From positions 1-64,000 of the forward strand of contig JBHPGW010000003.1 in the NCBI GenBank assembly GCA_042569785.1: a stretch of DNA of 64,000 bases, read 5' to 3'. The notes under the pieces were generated by a model. The model made no database searches, was not told the DNA's origin, and was given only the letters and a program-made list of their open reading frames with translations. Below, in pieces: positions 52,362 to 61,739 of the stretch. The stretch is from JBHPGW01 sp042569785. Lineage in GTDB: Bacteria; Planctomycetota; Phycisphaerae; Sedimentisphaerales; Anaerobacaceae. Each line of letters opens with the position of its first letter. Position 1 is the stretch's first letter. The position numbers were made by a program, and so were the translations under genes.

Positions 52362-52953
52362 CTAAAGCAGACTCCTTTTCAACAATTGAATAGATCACAA
52401 AGGTAATATCACAGGTAAGTTCGCCGGTATTTCTAGACATAGTTTCTATTCGAAGAGATTTTATCCAGACTTTCTTGTCGTTGAGCTGCAGTTTTGCTAA
52501 AAAACCAACTATATTGTCATACTGTCCAATGACGGTGAGTTTAACTGTCTTACTGTCTACTTCTTTGGTTTCATGTTGAGCTTTATTTTTGCCTGACTTA
52601 GGAGCAATAAAATTAAGAGAATCGATCGTACAGCCGGTGTTTGCCGCAAGTAACTGCAATCTTCGGAAGAATTCATCGGCCTGAGCAGAAGTAAACAGGC
52701 AGTTGTAAGCATGTTCAAGTTCACGATGCAATTTGTTTAACTTCTCATTCTGGATATTGATCGCACCTGCCGCAATTGTTGTTTTCCTGACAAGGTCGTC
52801 GGTTACCGACTCATATTGCTGAGCAGCCGAGAGATAAGCGGTACGCGGAACAATTACCCAGTTATATACCGCTATCATGGCTACTATGATGAGAACAGCA
52901 AAAATAGTATTTCTTGACGAACGATTAAGTTTTAATAAATCTTCAATTAACAT
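52354..52953 (-). CDS. PilO/GspM-like assembly protein
   Basis: A 199-aa bitopic membrane protein: one N-terminal helix (~17-35), a coiled coil (~40-75) and a periplasmic ferredoxin-like domain (~85-190) ending in LTCDITFVIYSIVEK. This is the PilO plan; PilO pairs with PilN to join the inner-membrane platform to the secretin. It overlaps pilM-N upstream and the secretin downstream by about ten bases each. Confidence 0.8.
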   Translation of the reverse strand: MLIEDLLKLNRSSRNTIFAVLIIVAMIAVYNWVIVPRTAYLSAAQQYESVTDDLVRKTTIAAGAINIQNEKLNKLHRELEHAYNCLFTSAQADEFFRRLQLLAANTGCTIDSLNFIAPKSGKNKAQHETKEVDSKTVKLTVIGQYDNIVGFLAKLQLNDKKVWIKSLRIETMSRNTGELTCDITFVIYSIVEKESALDE

Positions 52954-54463
52954 TTATCGCTTTGGCTTTCTTAACTACTGGCAAACAATTGATCTTGTAT
53001 TCAACAAACTTGTCGGATGAATCATTAACTTCTGTTTTGGTCAAAGAAGCCGATTCTATATGCTCGGAATCGTTCAGCATCATTACAAATAAATTTACGG
53101 CGTCATATGACAGTGCGTTACCTTCTATCGTCACTGCCGAATTATTATAACTGTACATTCTGGTTATGCAGAGTTTTAACGGGGTGCTGGTTCTCACATT
53201 ATCCATAAGACCAAGCCAGTCGAGGTCGGTATGTGAACTGATAATTTTATTTATGTTGTCTAACTTTGCGGATATATCTTTGACCTGCTGGTCTAAATAT
53301 TTTTTTTCTTCGACGATGTCATGCGTACTTTCAGAAACCCGCATCTGTTTTCTATTGTCAGGTTTTCCTGTTACGTTTTTAACCATCATGCTTAGAGCAC
53401 CGGCAGCTAAAACCATAAAGACCAATACAACAGCGGCAATATTAATCGAGACCAGAGCGTCTTTTTTGACAACTTTAAGTTTTGCGATATTATCAGGGAA
53501 CAAGTTTATTTTAAAGTTTACGGATTCTGGCTTGAGCAATCTCATCGCCAATCCAATAGCTACAGTTGACGCTGTGCCTGTTAGATATTTCTTTATCGCC
53601 ATAGTATCCTGACAGGCGTCATCAGAGGTCCTTAGATTTACAAAATCACAATCGATCGCAGCCATTAAAGAATCTTCAATCCCGCGTGTCAGTTGCATTG
53701 AATTTGGGGTAACGATATTAACTTCCCACTTTTCGCTGCTGTCATATACCTCGACATTATAATACTGAATGATAGCGTTTATTTCCTCAGCGAACATTTC
53801 GTGACATTGGGGTGACTGAGTATCTATGTGTTTGGCCTTGATAAAGTCAATGGTCTTGTTTCTAAAAACACACAGAGTTAAATACGTCTCTTCCAATATT
53901 GCCATCAGCACATTGCTGTCAAATTTAGTTTCAATTTTTTCAGCATAAAAAGCCCTGGTGTATGCGAAGAATGTCGGCTCGATCGCTTCGACATTAAGTC
54001 TGTATCGATCGCAGGTTCTGGCAAGTTCCGTAAGCTTTGTTTTGTCCGTGGCAACGACAAAAAGCCTGTTACCGTCGCGTTTATTAATCGAATTGACAGC
54101 ACAGAAGTCCAAAACGATATCTTTGTCTGCCAGGAGAGGATATTGTTTCAATTCGTTATGCAGGAATCGAACCATGTTGGTCGGTACGGGTTTTGGCATG
54201 TACATAAGCTGCATGTGCATGGGCTTTGCCAATAATGAAACCGCGGATCGGGATGATTTGATCTTATTGGCGGCTTTGAGCTTTTTTATGGCTTTGCAAA
54301 GCATGGCTGGATTTTCGATATTGCCATCGGCAACCACTCCGTCAGGGATCGGACAACTGGCAGTTTTGACCAATTCTATGCCATTGCCGGTATCTTCAAG
54401 CAAGGCAATATCTATTGTGCCATTGGATATATCTATACCTAATGCGGTATTGTCTTTTGGCAT
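52943..54463 (-). CDS. fused PilM-PilN-like protein
   Basis: A 506-aa protein joining two usually separate parts. Residues ~1-330 form an actin-like PilM domain (ALGIDISNGTIDIALLED start; GLAMRLL near its end). A membrane helix (~342-365) then leads to a coiled coil and a PilN-like periplasmic domain (~380-506). The fusion would tether the ATP-binding PilM permanently to the membrane platform. It overlaps the pilX-like stop by one base and pilO by 11. Confidence 0.8.
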   Translation of the reverse strand: MPKDNTALGIDISNGTIDIALLEDTGNGIELVKTASCPIPDGVVADGNIENPAMLCKAIKKLKAANKIKSSRSAVSLLAKPMHMQLMYMPKPVPTNMVRFLHNELKQYPLLADKDIVLDFCAVNSINKRDGNRLFVVATDKTKLTELARTCDRYRLNVEAIEPTFFAYTRAFYAEKIETKFDSNVLMAILEETYLTLCVFRNKTIDFIKAKHIDTQSPQCHEMFAEEINAIIQYYNVEVYDSSEKWEVNIVTPNSMQLTRGIEDSLMAAIDCDFVNLRTSDDACQDTMAIKKYLTGTASTVAIGLAMRLLKPESVNFKINLFPDNIAKLKVVKKDALVSINIAAVVLVFMVLAAGALSMMVKNVTGKPDNRKQMRVSESTHDIVEEKKYLDQQVKDISAKLDNINKIISSHTDLDWLGLMDNVRTSTPLKLCITRMYSYNNSAVTIEGNALSYDAVNLFVMMLNDSEHIESASLTKTEVNDSSDKFVEYKINCLPVVKKAKAINVN

Positions 54464-54870
54464 TATTCATTTATCCTTAAATTATCGATCCTGATTATGT
54501 AAGGACTTGTATTGCCTACAGTGACATCGGCCTGAACTTTGGCGACAAAACCCTGGGCACTGGTACCCTGTGAAACAATTGTCAGGTTCGGTAAAGTTCC
54601 TGTAACAGTAACATCATACGAACCAGCATTGAATGGCTCATCGACATACGGCCCGCCCCATTGGTCATCGAGTCTGATCTGCGACAAAGCATCGTTAAGA
54701 CCGGCTTCGGCCGTAGCCAAAGCGTGCGCAGCATAAATTTGATTACGCATAAGCTGCAACTCTTCAGTATTGATCTGCAGCATACCCATGGTCATCACAG
54801 AGAGCAGCGCAATCGCGAAGACCACCGCCAAAAGCACTGTACCCTTATTTTCTTTGCGTCTTGTTTTCAT
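54463..54870 (-). CDS. PilX/GspK-like minor pseudopilin
   Basis: A 135-aa protein with a basic leader (MKTRRKENKG) and a hydrophobic helix TVLLAVVFAIALLSVMTMGM, then a small globular part. The leader ends in Gly as for prepilin peptidase, but the Glu at position +5 is absent, as in GspK/PilX-type proteins. It is much shorter than GspK. Start 54870 gives the usual leader; 54882 is possible. No clear ribosome site. Confidence 0.7.
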   Translation of the reverse strand: MKTRRKENKGTVLLAVVFAIALLSVMTMGMLQINTEELQLMRNQIYAAHALATAEAGLNDALSQIRLDDQWGGPYVDEPFNAGSYDVTVTGTLPNLTIVSQGTSAQGFVAKVQADVTVGNTSPYIIRIDNLRINE

Positions 54871-54882
54871 TACATATAGCAT

Positions 54883-55158
54883 CTGCTATGCTCAAAGGTC
54901 TCTATAGACTCGAACATTGGTTAGACTTCTTCCAACATTAGTTCACTTTGAGTATGTCGACATAAAATAACGGCTCATTCATCATAGGCTCAGATAAGGA
55001 CAAAAAAAGATATTGGGAAAGTTTTGGGCTAAATATTTGCTTTTTCGGCAGGAGTACAGGATTTTATCGGGCAAAAAAGAATTCTCTTTGAAGCAGCAGA
55101 AATACTGTCAGGCAAGTCCTATAAGCTTAACGACTATGAGAGATAACTGTACTGATAG
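54883..55158 (-). other. gap inside the secretion operon
   Basis: About 275 bases with no convincing gene on either strand, between the LamG pseudopilin and the pilX-like gene. A small hairpin AGCAT-ctgct-... ATGCT lies near 54890. I see no clear promoter or terminator, so the genes on either side may still be cotranscribed. Confidence 0.4.
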
Positions 55159-57027
55159 CTATGGCAATACCGCACAAGAACCACCACTTTCACCGCCCTG
55201 AGTATCCGGTGCTATTGCAATAGTAACGGTCCGGTATTCCTGTGAACCGGTCAGCGAGAAGCTAGAGGTGCCGCTGTCACCAACGGCCTGCTGGAACACA
55301 TATCCAGCGCCACCGGAGGACGTGTCACTACCAGAGTTGCTCTGATCCATTGTAATCGCCGCATGACCGGACAATCCCGGACTATCGACCGTGACGTCAT
55401 CACCATCAAAACCGCCGAGACGCAGGATGATACAATTGGAAACCGTTGTGGTCACTGCGGGACTGGTTGGCGAACTTGCCGAGCCTGATGTTAACGAGGT
55501 GTCATTTATTGGGACTAACGGGTCGTGGCCGGTGAAACGCATCATCCAGGCATAACTTTGCTCGTTCGGGCTCCAGGTAAACTGATGACTGGCCGATTCA
55601 CCGGCATCAGCAAGTTTCCACCATACCCCCATTGTTATCTCGCCACTGTGGTGATCGACATCAATTTCTGTCCAGCCCTCGCCTCCAGGCGGAGCCATAG
55701 AAGCCGAGGTGTCACCATCTGTGGCAACTGCTGCAATCAAAAGATCACCTTCGCCGGTACCGCTCGGCGTAGAGACGGTAACTGACGTAGTATCGGAATC
55801 AGCTTTGGCCTCGGTGAATTGCTCATATTTGACACCGATTATTTGAGATATTTCCTCAGCGGTCAAGGCCCGGTTGTAGAGGCGGACATCGTCGATACCT
55901 CCGTACCATGATTCATCTGTAGGCTTTTGGGACCAGCCACCGATCACGGCAGCTTTGGCCTGCGGGTCCTCCGGGGTCCCGTAAACTGTGATCGGCATAT
56001 CAACGCCATCAATATAAATGTGGAGGTTAGAGCCGTCCCATGTGGCCGCTATATGATGCCAAACATCTCGTGTCCAGGCCCCTGCTGCCGTATTAGCGCC
56101 GTTACCATTGCCGCCGCAATCAAGCCAGAGAGTTGGAGAGGCCTCACGATCGACCCCAAGCCATATCTCCTGCTCAGCGCAATATAATACCGACCAATCG
56201 CCTGCAACCGGGCCTGTGTCTTTGGCCCAACCAGCTATCGTATAGTCGCTCGTAGGGCAATCGCCAATCCCTGTGATATAATCGTCACTGCCATCAAGAC
56301 TGATGGCAGAGTCTCTCTCGGGGGCGATTATCCAGGTTGGATCACCGTCATCGACACCAGCAGTACTGCCAAGTTGGCCGTCATTATTATTGCCCGATGA
56401 ATCAGCCGCAATTTGCCCGCTGCCCTCGTCCATTTTCCACCAGCCGATCAGGTTAGGATCGAGACCAGGACATGTATTCTTATTTGTTCTCAGATATGCT
56501 GAGGTGGTAAAAGTTTTGTCCTGACCGTTTGCCGCGGAATTAGTTAGTGTAGTTTCGACCTGCACAAATCGTATAGCATTTACATCTGTTGCCTGCGTAC
56601 TGAAGTCACATGCGTCGTAGCATGTAAACTGTAATTGAGTGACCGGACCAGCGAGTTCTGAAAGGTTTCCGGTTTGTCCAAATTCGACATAATTGTCAAC
56701 GTCAATATCATATCGCAATGTATTACCGTCATTATCTTCATACTCTATATACCCGTTAGTTACTGCTGAAGCACTTACCGCCGTGATCTGGACGGCCTTG
56801 GAGAGATTATGTGCCAAGTGTTCTATTAGAACTCGGCCATTCTGGATAGACTCTGCCTGGCCCTGCCTTGAATCCCAGCTGTTTTCTATAACTTTGAATT
56901 GTGGGGCGATGACCGCAAAGATAATGGCTATCATAGCCATCGCTATCACAGTTTCCATCAGGGTCATTGCAGTTTCGCTTGGCCTGCGATTTTTGATATT
57001 TAAATTTTTATCCTTTGCGCTGTCCAT
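55159..57027 (-). CDS. giant pseudopilin (GspJ-like N-terminus) carrying a LamG domain
   Basis: A 622-aa protein. The N-terminus has a prepilin-like segment: basic leader, then AMTLMETVIAMAMIAIIFA with Glu at +5 after a probable Ala cleavage position. Residues ~40-185 match a GspJ-like pilin head. A complete LamG domain follows (~190-405, GLVGWWKMDEGSG-like start in LIGWWKMDEGSG, ending IDDVRLYNRALTAEEI), then a C-terminal beta domain (~410-622). A pseudopilin of this size would display a carbohydrate-binding module at the pseudopilus tip. It is 141 bases after the gspI-like gene. Confidence 0.82.
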   Translation of the reverse strand: MDSAKDKNLNIKNRRPSETAMTLMETVIAMAMIAIIFAVIAPQFKVIENSWDSRQGQAESIQNGRVLIEHLAHNLSKAVQITAVSASAVTNGYIEYEDNDGNTLRYDIDVDNYVEFGQTGNLSELAGPVTQLQFTCYDACDFSTQATDVNAIRFVQVETTLTNSAANGQDKTFTTSAYLRTNKNTCPGLDPNLIGWWKMDEGSGQIAADSSGNNNDGQLGSTAGVDDGDPTWIIAPERDSAISLDGSDDYITGIGDCPTSDYTIAGWAKDTGPVAGDWSVLYCAEQEIWLGVDREASPTLWLDCGGNGNGANTAAGAWTRDVWHHIAATWDGSNLHIYIDGVDMPITVYGTPEDPQAKAAVIGGWSQKPTDESWYGGIDDVRLYNRALTAEEISQIIGVKYEQFTEAKADSDTTSVTVSTPSGTGEGDLLIAAVATDGDTSASMAPPGGEGWTEIDVDHHSGEITMGVWWKLADAGESASHQFTWSPNEQSYAWMMRFTGHDPLVPINDTSLTSGSASSPTSPAVTTTVSNCIILRLGGFDGDDVTVDSPGLSGHAAITMDQSNSGSDTSSGGAGYVFQQAVGDSGTSSFSLTGSQEYRTVTIAIAPDTQGGESGGSCAVLP

Positions 57028-57070
57028 ATCATGATCCGTTTTTATCTAACTATTTGCGAAAACAACATTT

Positions 57071-57134
57071 GTCATTCCTGCGAAGGCAGGAATCCAGTTT
57101 TTAAGTCGTAGACCCCTGCCTTCGCAGGGGTGAC
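57071..57134. repeat. double-hairpin intergenic palindrome, copy 2
   Basis: GTCATTCCTGCGAAGGCAGG and its inverted partner CCCCTGCCTTCGCAGGGGTG repeat the layout of 20822-20885, again with outer GTCAT/GTGAC arms. It sits between two pseudopilin genes and could act as an mRNA processing or stabilising structure there. Confidence 0.75.
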
Positions 57135-57167
57135 ATAGTAAAGTCAGCTTTTCGCAACAGTAAATAG

Positions 57168-57602
57168 TTACCATCTCCTGGCCAGATAGGTTGTTAAGGT
57201 GACCTCGATCTCGCCTGCATCGAGACTGCTGTTATCATTGTCGTCGTAACCTACAGCAACCGTTACTGTTTTTAACGGGTCAGCGGCATTGTCAGTGACA
57301 TTACAAAGATAAGAACCATCGAGAGAAACATTAGTTTCAGTAAACGAAGCAGCGGAATTAGTGTAGTCATAGATCGAGCGGGCCTTTACGTCTTCAAGTT
57401 TTGATTGAGCCAGCATAAGGCTTGTCGTTTTGCGTTCGATGATAATCGAATTAACGTGAACATTTGTCAAAGCCTTCAAGATAGGAACTATCGCGATGAT
57501 CAGTAACGCGGAAGCGATAACAACCTCGGTGATGGTGAAGCCGTGTCTCGTGGCTCGTGGCCCGTGACCCGTAACTCGTATCTTGTATCTCGTATTTTGC
57601 AT
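57168..57602 (-). CDS. gspI: GspI/PilV-like minor pseudopilin with repeat-encoded leader
   Basis: A 144-aa pseudopilin. Prepilin peptidase should cut after Gly21 in ATRHG-FTITEV; the helix VVIASALLIIAIVPILKAL follows, with Glu at +5. The 21-residue leader, unusually rich in Arg, His and Thr, is encoded by seven degenerate 7-nt repeats (57546-57594). The start at 57602 is supported by AAGG five bases upstream, so the repeat is translated. It lies 7 bases after gspH. Confidence 0.85.
   Translation of the reverse strand: MQNTRYKIRVTGHGPRATRHGFTITEVVIASALLIIAIVPILKALTNVHVNSIIIERKTTSLMLAQSKLEDVKARSIYDYTNSAASFTETNVSLDGSYLCNVTDNAADPLKTVTVAVGYDDNDNSSLDAGEIEVTLTTYLARRW
57546..57594 (-). repeat. 7-nt minisatellite inside the gspI leader
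   Basis: Seven heptamers in a row on the plus strand: TCTCGTG, GCTCGTG, GCCCGTG, ACCCGTA, ACTCGTA, TCTTGTA, TCTCGTA. The unit is not a multiple of three, so gain or loss of one unit would shift the reading frame of the pseudopilin. Confidence 0.85.
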
Positions 57603-57609
57603 GACTACC

Positions 57610-58071
57610 TTATTCTAAATTATCAATTCTCACCATGCCAGTGGCTGAGGTAATTGTGATCGCAAAAGTATCCCCTCCAGCTGAGATGCTCAAAGACGTA
57701 TCACTTCCAGCGAGCAGATTACCTAATGGCCCGAAGTTAAAATTCGCCCCGCCGCTGCAGCTTGTGTCCGGTTCGATGGTATGTGAATCAACCGTCGTTG
57801 AAGTATCGAGGTTTTGGATTTCGTACGATGCGTAAGGGCTGGCGCCTGTCATGTTCAGGGCGAAGCCTACGGTATTTTCAGCGGCGTTTACGATAGCAAG
57901 TGATCGAGTACGGCGAAGGTCGGTTACTATTTTTTGCGTCAAGGCGTGGGCTTTTTTCTTTGAGACCAAAGCGAAGTTAAATCTTGGTACAGCTATGCCT
58001 GCAAATATGCCGAGAAGCACAAGTACAATAATAAGCTCTGTAAGAGAAAAAGCTTTTTTGCGAATAATCAT
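57610..58071 (-). CDS. gspH: GspH/FimT-like pseudopilin
   Basis: A 153-aa pseudopilin: leader MIIRKKA, then FSLTELIIVLVLLGIFAGIA with Glu +5, and a GspH-type beta head. Ala rather than Gly precedes the cleavage site. Start 58071 has GAGG six bases upstream; 58083 is an alternative four codons longer. It lies between gspG and gspI. Confidence 0.85.
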   Translation of the reverse strand: MIIRKKAFSLTELIIVLVLLGIFAGIAVPRFNFALVSKKKAHALTQKIVTDLRRTRSLAIVNAAENTVGFALNMTGASPYASYEIQNLDTSTTVDSHTIEPDTSCSGGANFNFGPLGNLLAGSDTSLSISAGGDTFAITITSATGMVRIDNLE

Positions 58072-58164
58072 TTTTTTCCTCATAAAAATGCAACAAGGAT
58101 GGACACAAATTTTATAATTGCGCCCACCCTTGATTTTTAAATCAATATTTTCAGCTATATTATA

Positions 58165-58470
58165 TTAATGACCATGCTCGGTGACCCTGTCGTCTGTCAA
58201 GGTGTAAGCAGTGCCATATGGGCACGTAGGAGTACCATCCGGGAAATAGTTCGAGTCCGCGAATAGATTTACCAAGGTCGGATACGAGCCGTTATCCATA
58301 TAATAGAGTTCCATCTGGGTATTAATGATATCGACATTCGTATTGCAGGCGTTTGTCTTGGCAGTGTCTGCGCTTTGCGTTAATCTTGGAATTGCAACTG
58401 CGGCTAAGGCACCGAGGATCAAAACAACCACCATCAGTTCAATTAATGTAAAACCTTTTCTCTTAACCAT
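58165..58470 (-). CDS. gspG: GspG-like major pseudopilin
   Basis: A 101-aa pseudopilin: short basic leader MVKRKG, cleavage before FTLIELMVVVLILGALAAVA, then an alpha-spine and a small head with a Cys pair (ACNTNV, PTCPYG) and YYMDNGSYP, as in GspG. It is the simplest and probably main subunit of the fibre. AGGTG lies ahead of the start. It ends 94 bases before gspH. Confidence 0.88.
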   Translation of the reverse strand: MVKRKGFTLIELMVVVLILGALAAVAIPRLTQSADTAKTNACNTNVDIINTQMELYYMDNGSYPTLVNLFADSNYFPDGTPTCPYGTAYTLTDDRVTEHGH

Positions 58471-58572
58471 TTTTACACCTATTAACGTCACCGTATTTTT
58501 AATATATTTACTCCACTGACCCTATCGGCTCAAATAACGAACTACTTTGGTAACTGTACAAAAAAATTTCGA

Positions 58573-59772
58573 CTATTGAATATGGTTGATATAATCAAAT
58601 ATTGGCAGATAGACACTTATAAGTATAAGTCCAATAATAGTTCCCATTATCACAGTTAAAGCAGGTGTCAGTTTGGCCAGCAAAGCGTTTACAATTCTGT
58701 CGACATCTTTATCGAGCAGTTCGACGCCCTTAGTAAGCATTTGAGGCAGCATTCCAACTTCTTCTCCCGCGGCAGCCAACTGTGCGATAACAGGCGGAAA
58801 AACCTCATGTTTGGACAGTGAACTTGCCACCGGATTTCCAGCCTGCAACGACTGCTGCAATTCAATAGCGATCTGGGTAATTTTTAAATTATTCGCAACA
58901 TTACTGGCGACTTCGAGTGCCTTTATTAAAGGGACACCCGTAGAAGCGAGCATAGCAAAGGTCCGCATAAAATGCGCGACAACAGCCATCCTGTTGAGGT
59001 TGGCGAATACGGGCATGTTAAGTTTAAAATTGTCCCATTTAACTCTTATGTTGGGGTTTTTCATGAACTTATTGCATATAAAAATCAGCAGTGCAACAAA
59101 GATCACGATGGCCCAGAAGTTATACCTGACAAAGTTACTTAATGTGATCAGTGCCTGAGTCTGCACAGGCAATTCCACATGCAATCTACCATATAATTTT
59201 GCGAAAACCGGAATAACGAAGATCATCAGTGCGCCGATTATTCCAAAGCACATAACGCTAACGGTGATCGGGTAAACAAAAGCCGACCTTACTTTGTTTT
59301 TGACTTCCGCCCTTTTTTCCAGATACATGGCAGAGGCTTCGAGAGTACTGGCAAGTTTTCCGCTTGATTCACCAGCCTCGATCATTCCAATGAAAAAACC
59401 TGAAAATACGTTTTCATACGGCTCCATGGCATCTTTTAATGTCGAACCTGTTTCCACGTTTTTTTTCACGTCTGAAACTATCTGTTTTAGCAACTGGCTT
59501 TCGGATTGTTTCTCAAGAGTTTCGAGGCATTTGACAATAGGTAGTCCAGCTGCAAACATTCCCGCGAACTTATAGGCGAAGGTTACTATTTCCATTGACT
59601 TTATTTTTTTGTTCTTTACGGCGAGTTTTTTTCTTTTGTTGGCACTTACAAGCTCATATCCCATCTTCGATAATTCTTCGCGCAGAGAGCCAGCGTTTTG
59701 GATGTCGTCATATGTGCCTGAAAACTCCTGTCCTGTTTCCATGCGTGCTGTGTATTCATAAACGCCCATCAA
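58573..59772 (-). CDS. gspF: inner-membrane platform protein GspF/PilC
   Basis: A 399-aa polytopic protein with two copies of the T2SSF domain (~65-190 and ~270-390), each with a motif of the type AGLPIVKCLETLEKQ and TGVPLIKALEVAS, and three or four membrane helices. It couples the ATPase to fibre assembly. It overlaps the gspE stop by four bases (ATGA). Confidence 0.93.
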   Translation of the reverse strand: MMGVYEYTARMETGQEFSGTYDDIQNAGSLREELSKMGYELVSANKRKKLAVKNKKIKSMEIVTFAYKFAGMFAAGLPIVKCLETLEKQSESQLLKQIVSDVKKNVETGSTLKDAMEPYENVFSGFFIGMIEAGESSGKLASTLEASAMYLEKRAEVKNKVRSAFVYPITVSVMCFGIIGALMIFVIPVFAKLYGRLHVELPVQTQALITLSNFVRYNFWAIVIFVALLIFICNKFMKNPNIRVKWDNFKLNMPVFANLNRMAVVAHFMRTFAMLASTGVPLIKALEVASNVANNLKITQIAIELQQSLQAGNPVASSLSKHEVFPPVIAQLAAAGEEVGMLPQMLTKGVELLDKDVDRIVNALLAKLTPALTVIMGTIIGLILISVYLPIFDYINHIQ

Positions 59773-61496
59773 TCATCCCTCACGTCGACAACTCGCATCC
59801 ACTCGTCAATTGTTGTCTGACCTTCGAGAACTTCACGAGCGGTACTTTTATTAAGGGTTTTCATTCCTTCTGTAACCGCCTGGTGCTTGATCGCATCATC
59901 ACTTGCATGTTCAACAATTAATTTTCTTATCTGTGAAGAGACCGGCAGTATTTCGTAGACAGCTTTTCGGCCATAATAGCCAGTATTATAACAACCACTG
60001 CATTGCGTTGCTTTGTAAAGCTGGATATCCGAGGACTTAGAATCCTTATCGAGCAGCATCTGGAGTTCTTTTTGAGATGGGTCATACGGCTGCTTGCATT
60101 TTGGGCAACAGTTTCTTATAAGTCTTTGCGCTACCGTACCTAATAGAGCCGAAGCGACAAGGAACGGCGGTATCCCGATATTGATCAGACGCGAAATAGC
60201 CCCTGCCGCATCGTTGGTATGAAGTGTGCTAAGGACAAGATGTCCGGTCTGAGCGGCACTTATCGCGATCTCAGCGGTTTCACGGTCACGAATTTCACCA
60301 ATAAGTATAATATCAGGATCCTGTCGCAGAATACTACGCAGTACCGAAGCAAAAGTGATCCCGGCAGAGGTGTTAACCTGTACCTGTGTAATGCCGTCAA
60401 GACGATATTCAATAGGGTCTTCGACAGTGACAATATTTTTCTCAGGCCGATTGAGTTGACGAAGGATAGTGTATAAGGTAGTCGTCTTACCACTGCCTGT
60501 AGGCCCTGTCATCAGGATCATTCCATAAGGATTATTTATCAACGAACGAAATTTTTGATTATCCTCATGAGAAGTTACAACTTTATTAAGCTCCCATTTA
60601 CTCGTACTCTTGTCGAGGATTCTGATAACGATCTTTTCACCGCTTACCGCCGGCAGTGACGAAACTCTCATATCGAATTTTTGGCCTGCATGAGGTACCA
60701 TCATATTGCCATCCTGGGGAAGTCTGCGTTCTGAAATATCCATACCAGCCATGATCTTTATGTGCGAGATCACCTCCAGTTGTGCCGAAGATGGTACATC
60801 CAACGCATCCTGCAACAGGCCATCCACCCGGTAACGGACTTTCATATCATGGTCACCCGGTTCAATATGCACGTCACTGGCACGGGCATCGATGGCACCG
60901 CGTATTATCGATGAGACAAGCTTTGTGATAGGAGCATCGCCAACATTGACGCTGGCCTTATCGTTATCGGAAAGCTTACTCTCAAGTACCTGATCTGTGC
61001 CAGAGGAAAGTTTTACATCCGACTCGTTCGAGTTCATCGAAGCGATCGTTTCCTTTGCAACATTTTTAATATTGAAATGGTATTGTATAGCCTGCTTTAT
61101 AGCGTTTGGCATAGCAGCAACCGGCACGATCCTGCAGCCGGTCTTCATCTCGATCTGATTGCGTACGAGCAGATTCGTCGGGGAACTCATCGCTAAGATC
61201 AACTTGTCACCTTCGATCCTGATGGGAATAACATTATGACGACTGACAACCTTATAAGGAACCTTGTCGATAACCTCAGGGTCTATCATCTCGGGAGACA
61301 GATTGACGAACTCTATACCGTTGGCAACAGCCATAACCTTCGTGAGCTGGTCCTCGGAGAGAATATTGTCTTTGGCGAGTATACTTGTCAGGCTCTGACC
61401 TGTTTCGGCCTGCTGTTCGGTAAGAACTTGCAGACTCTGCTCGTCAAGCATCTTCTCTTCTAACAAAAACGCGATTGTCTTTTCCTGGTTTTCCAT
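59769..61496 (-). CDS. gspE: assembly ATPase GspE/PilB
   Basis: A 575-aa hexameric ATPase that powers pseudopilus assembly. An N-terminal T2SSE-N domain (~1-150) is followed by the core with Walker A GPTGSGKTT (~330), Asp box, Walker B ILIGEIRDRETAEIA (~397-411) and His box. The zinc-binding C4 motif (CCPKCKQPYD and CSGCYNTGYYGR) is complete. It is the first gene of the operon. Confidence 0.95.
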   Translation of the reverse strand: MENQEKTIAFLLEEKMLDEQSLQVLTEQQAETGQSLTSILAKDNILSEDQLTKVMAVANGIEFVNLSPEMIDPEVIDKVPYKVVSRHNVIPIRIEGDKLILAMSSPTNLLVRNQIEMKTGCRIVPVAAMPNAIKQAIQYHFNIKNVAKETIASMNSNESDVKLSSGTDQVLESKLSDNDKASVNVGDAPITKLVSSIIRGAIDARASDVHIEPGDHDMKVRYRVDGLLQDALDVPSSAQLEVISHIKIMAGMDISERRLPQDGNMMVPHAGQKFDMRVSSLPAVSGEKIVIRILDKSTSKWELNKVVTSHEDNQKFRSLINNPYGMILMTGPTGSGKTTTLYTILRQLNRPEKNIVTVEDPIEYRLDGITQVQVNTSAGITFASVLRSILRQDPDIILIGEIRDRETAEIAISAAQTGHLVLSTLHTNDAAGAISRLINIGIPPFLVASALLGTVAQRLIRNCCPKCKQPYDPSQKELQMLLDKDSKSSDIQLYKATQCSGCYNTGYYGRKAVYEILPVSSQIRKLIVEHASDDAIKHQAVTEGMKTLNKSTAREVLEGQTTIDEWMRVVDVRDD

Positions 61497-61739
61497 AATA
61501 AAGCTGTACCGCTAAATATTGATAGAGTACTTCACAGGTAAACATCGACAGCAGAACAGCCCGACTTAAAGACAAACCCATTAAATGCCACCACCAGCGC
61601 CTGTTTCATCAAAAAAGCCCGATAATAATTGCCTGATCGATCAGCTGTTTTCGGATGACTCGAATTTGCAGCCGATCTGTCGGATTGTATGAATAAAGGC
61701 TGGATTATGCGGCCTTATTTCAGTTGTTTCTGAAATTAA

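Noticed and set aside
55013..55201. Plus-strand frame of 62 codons
   Set aside because: No ribosome site, no recognisable motif, and it overlaps the C-terminus of the LamG pseudopilin.
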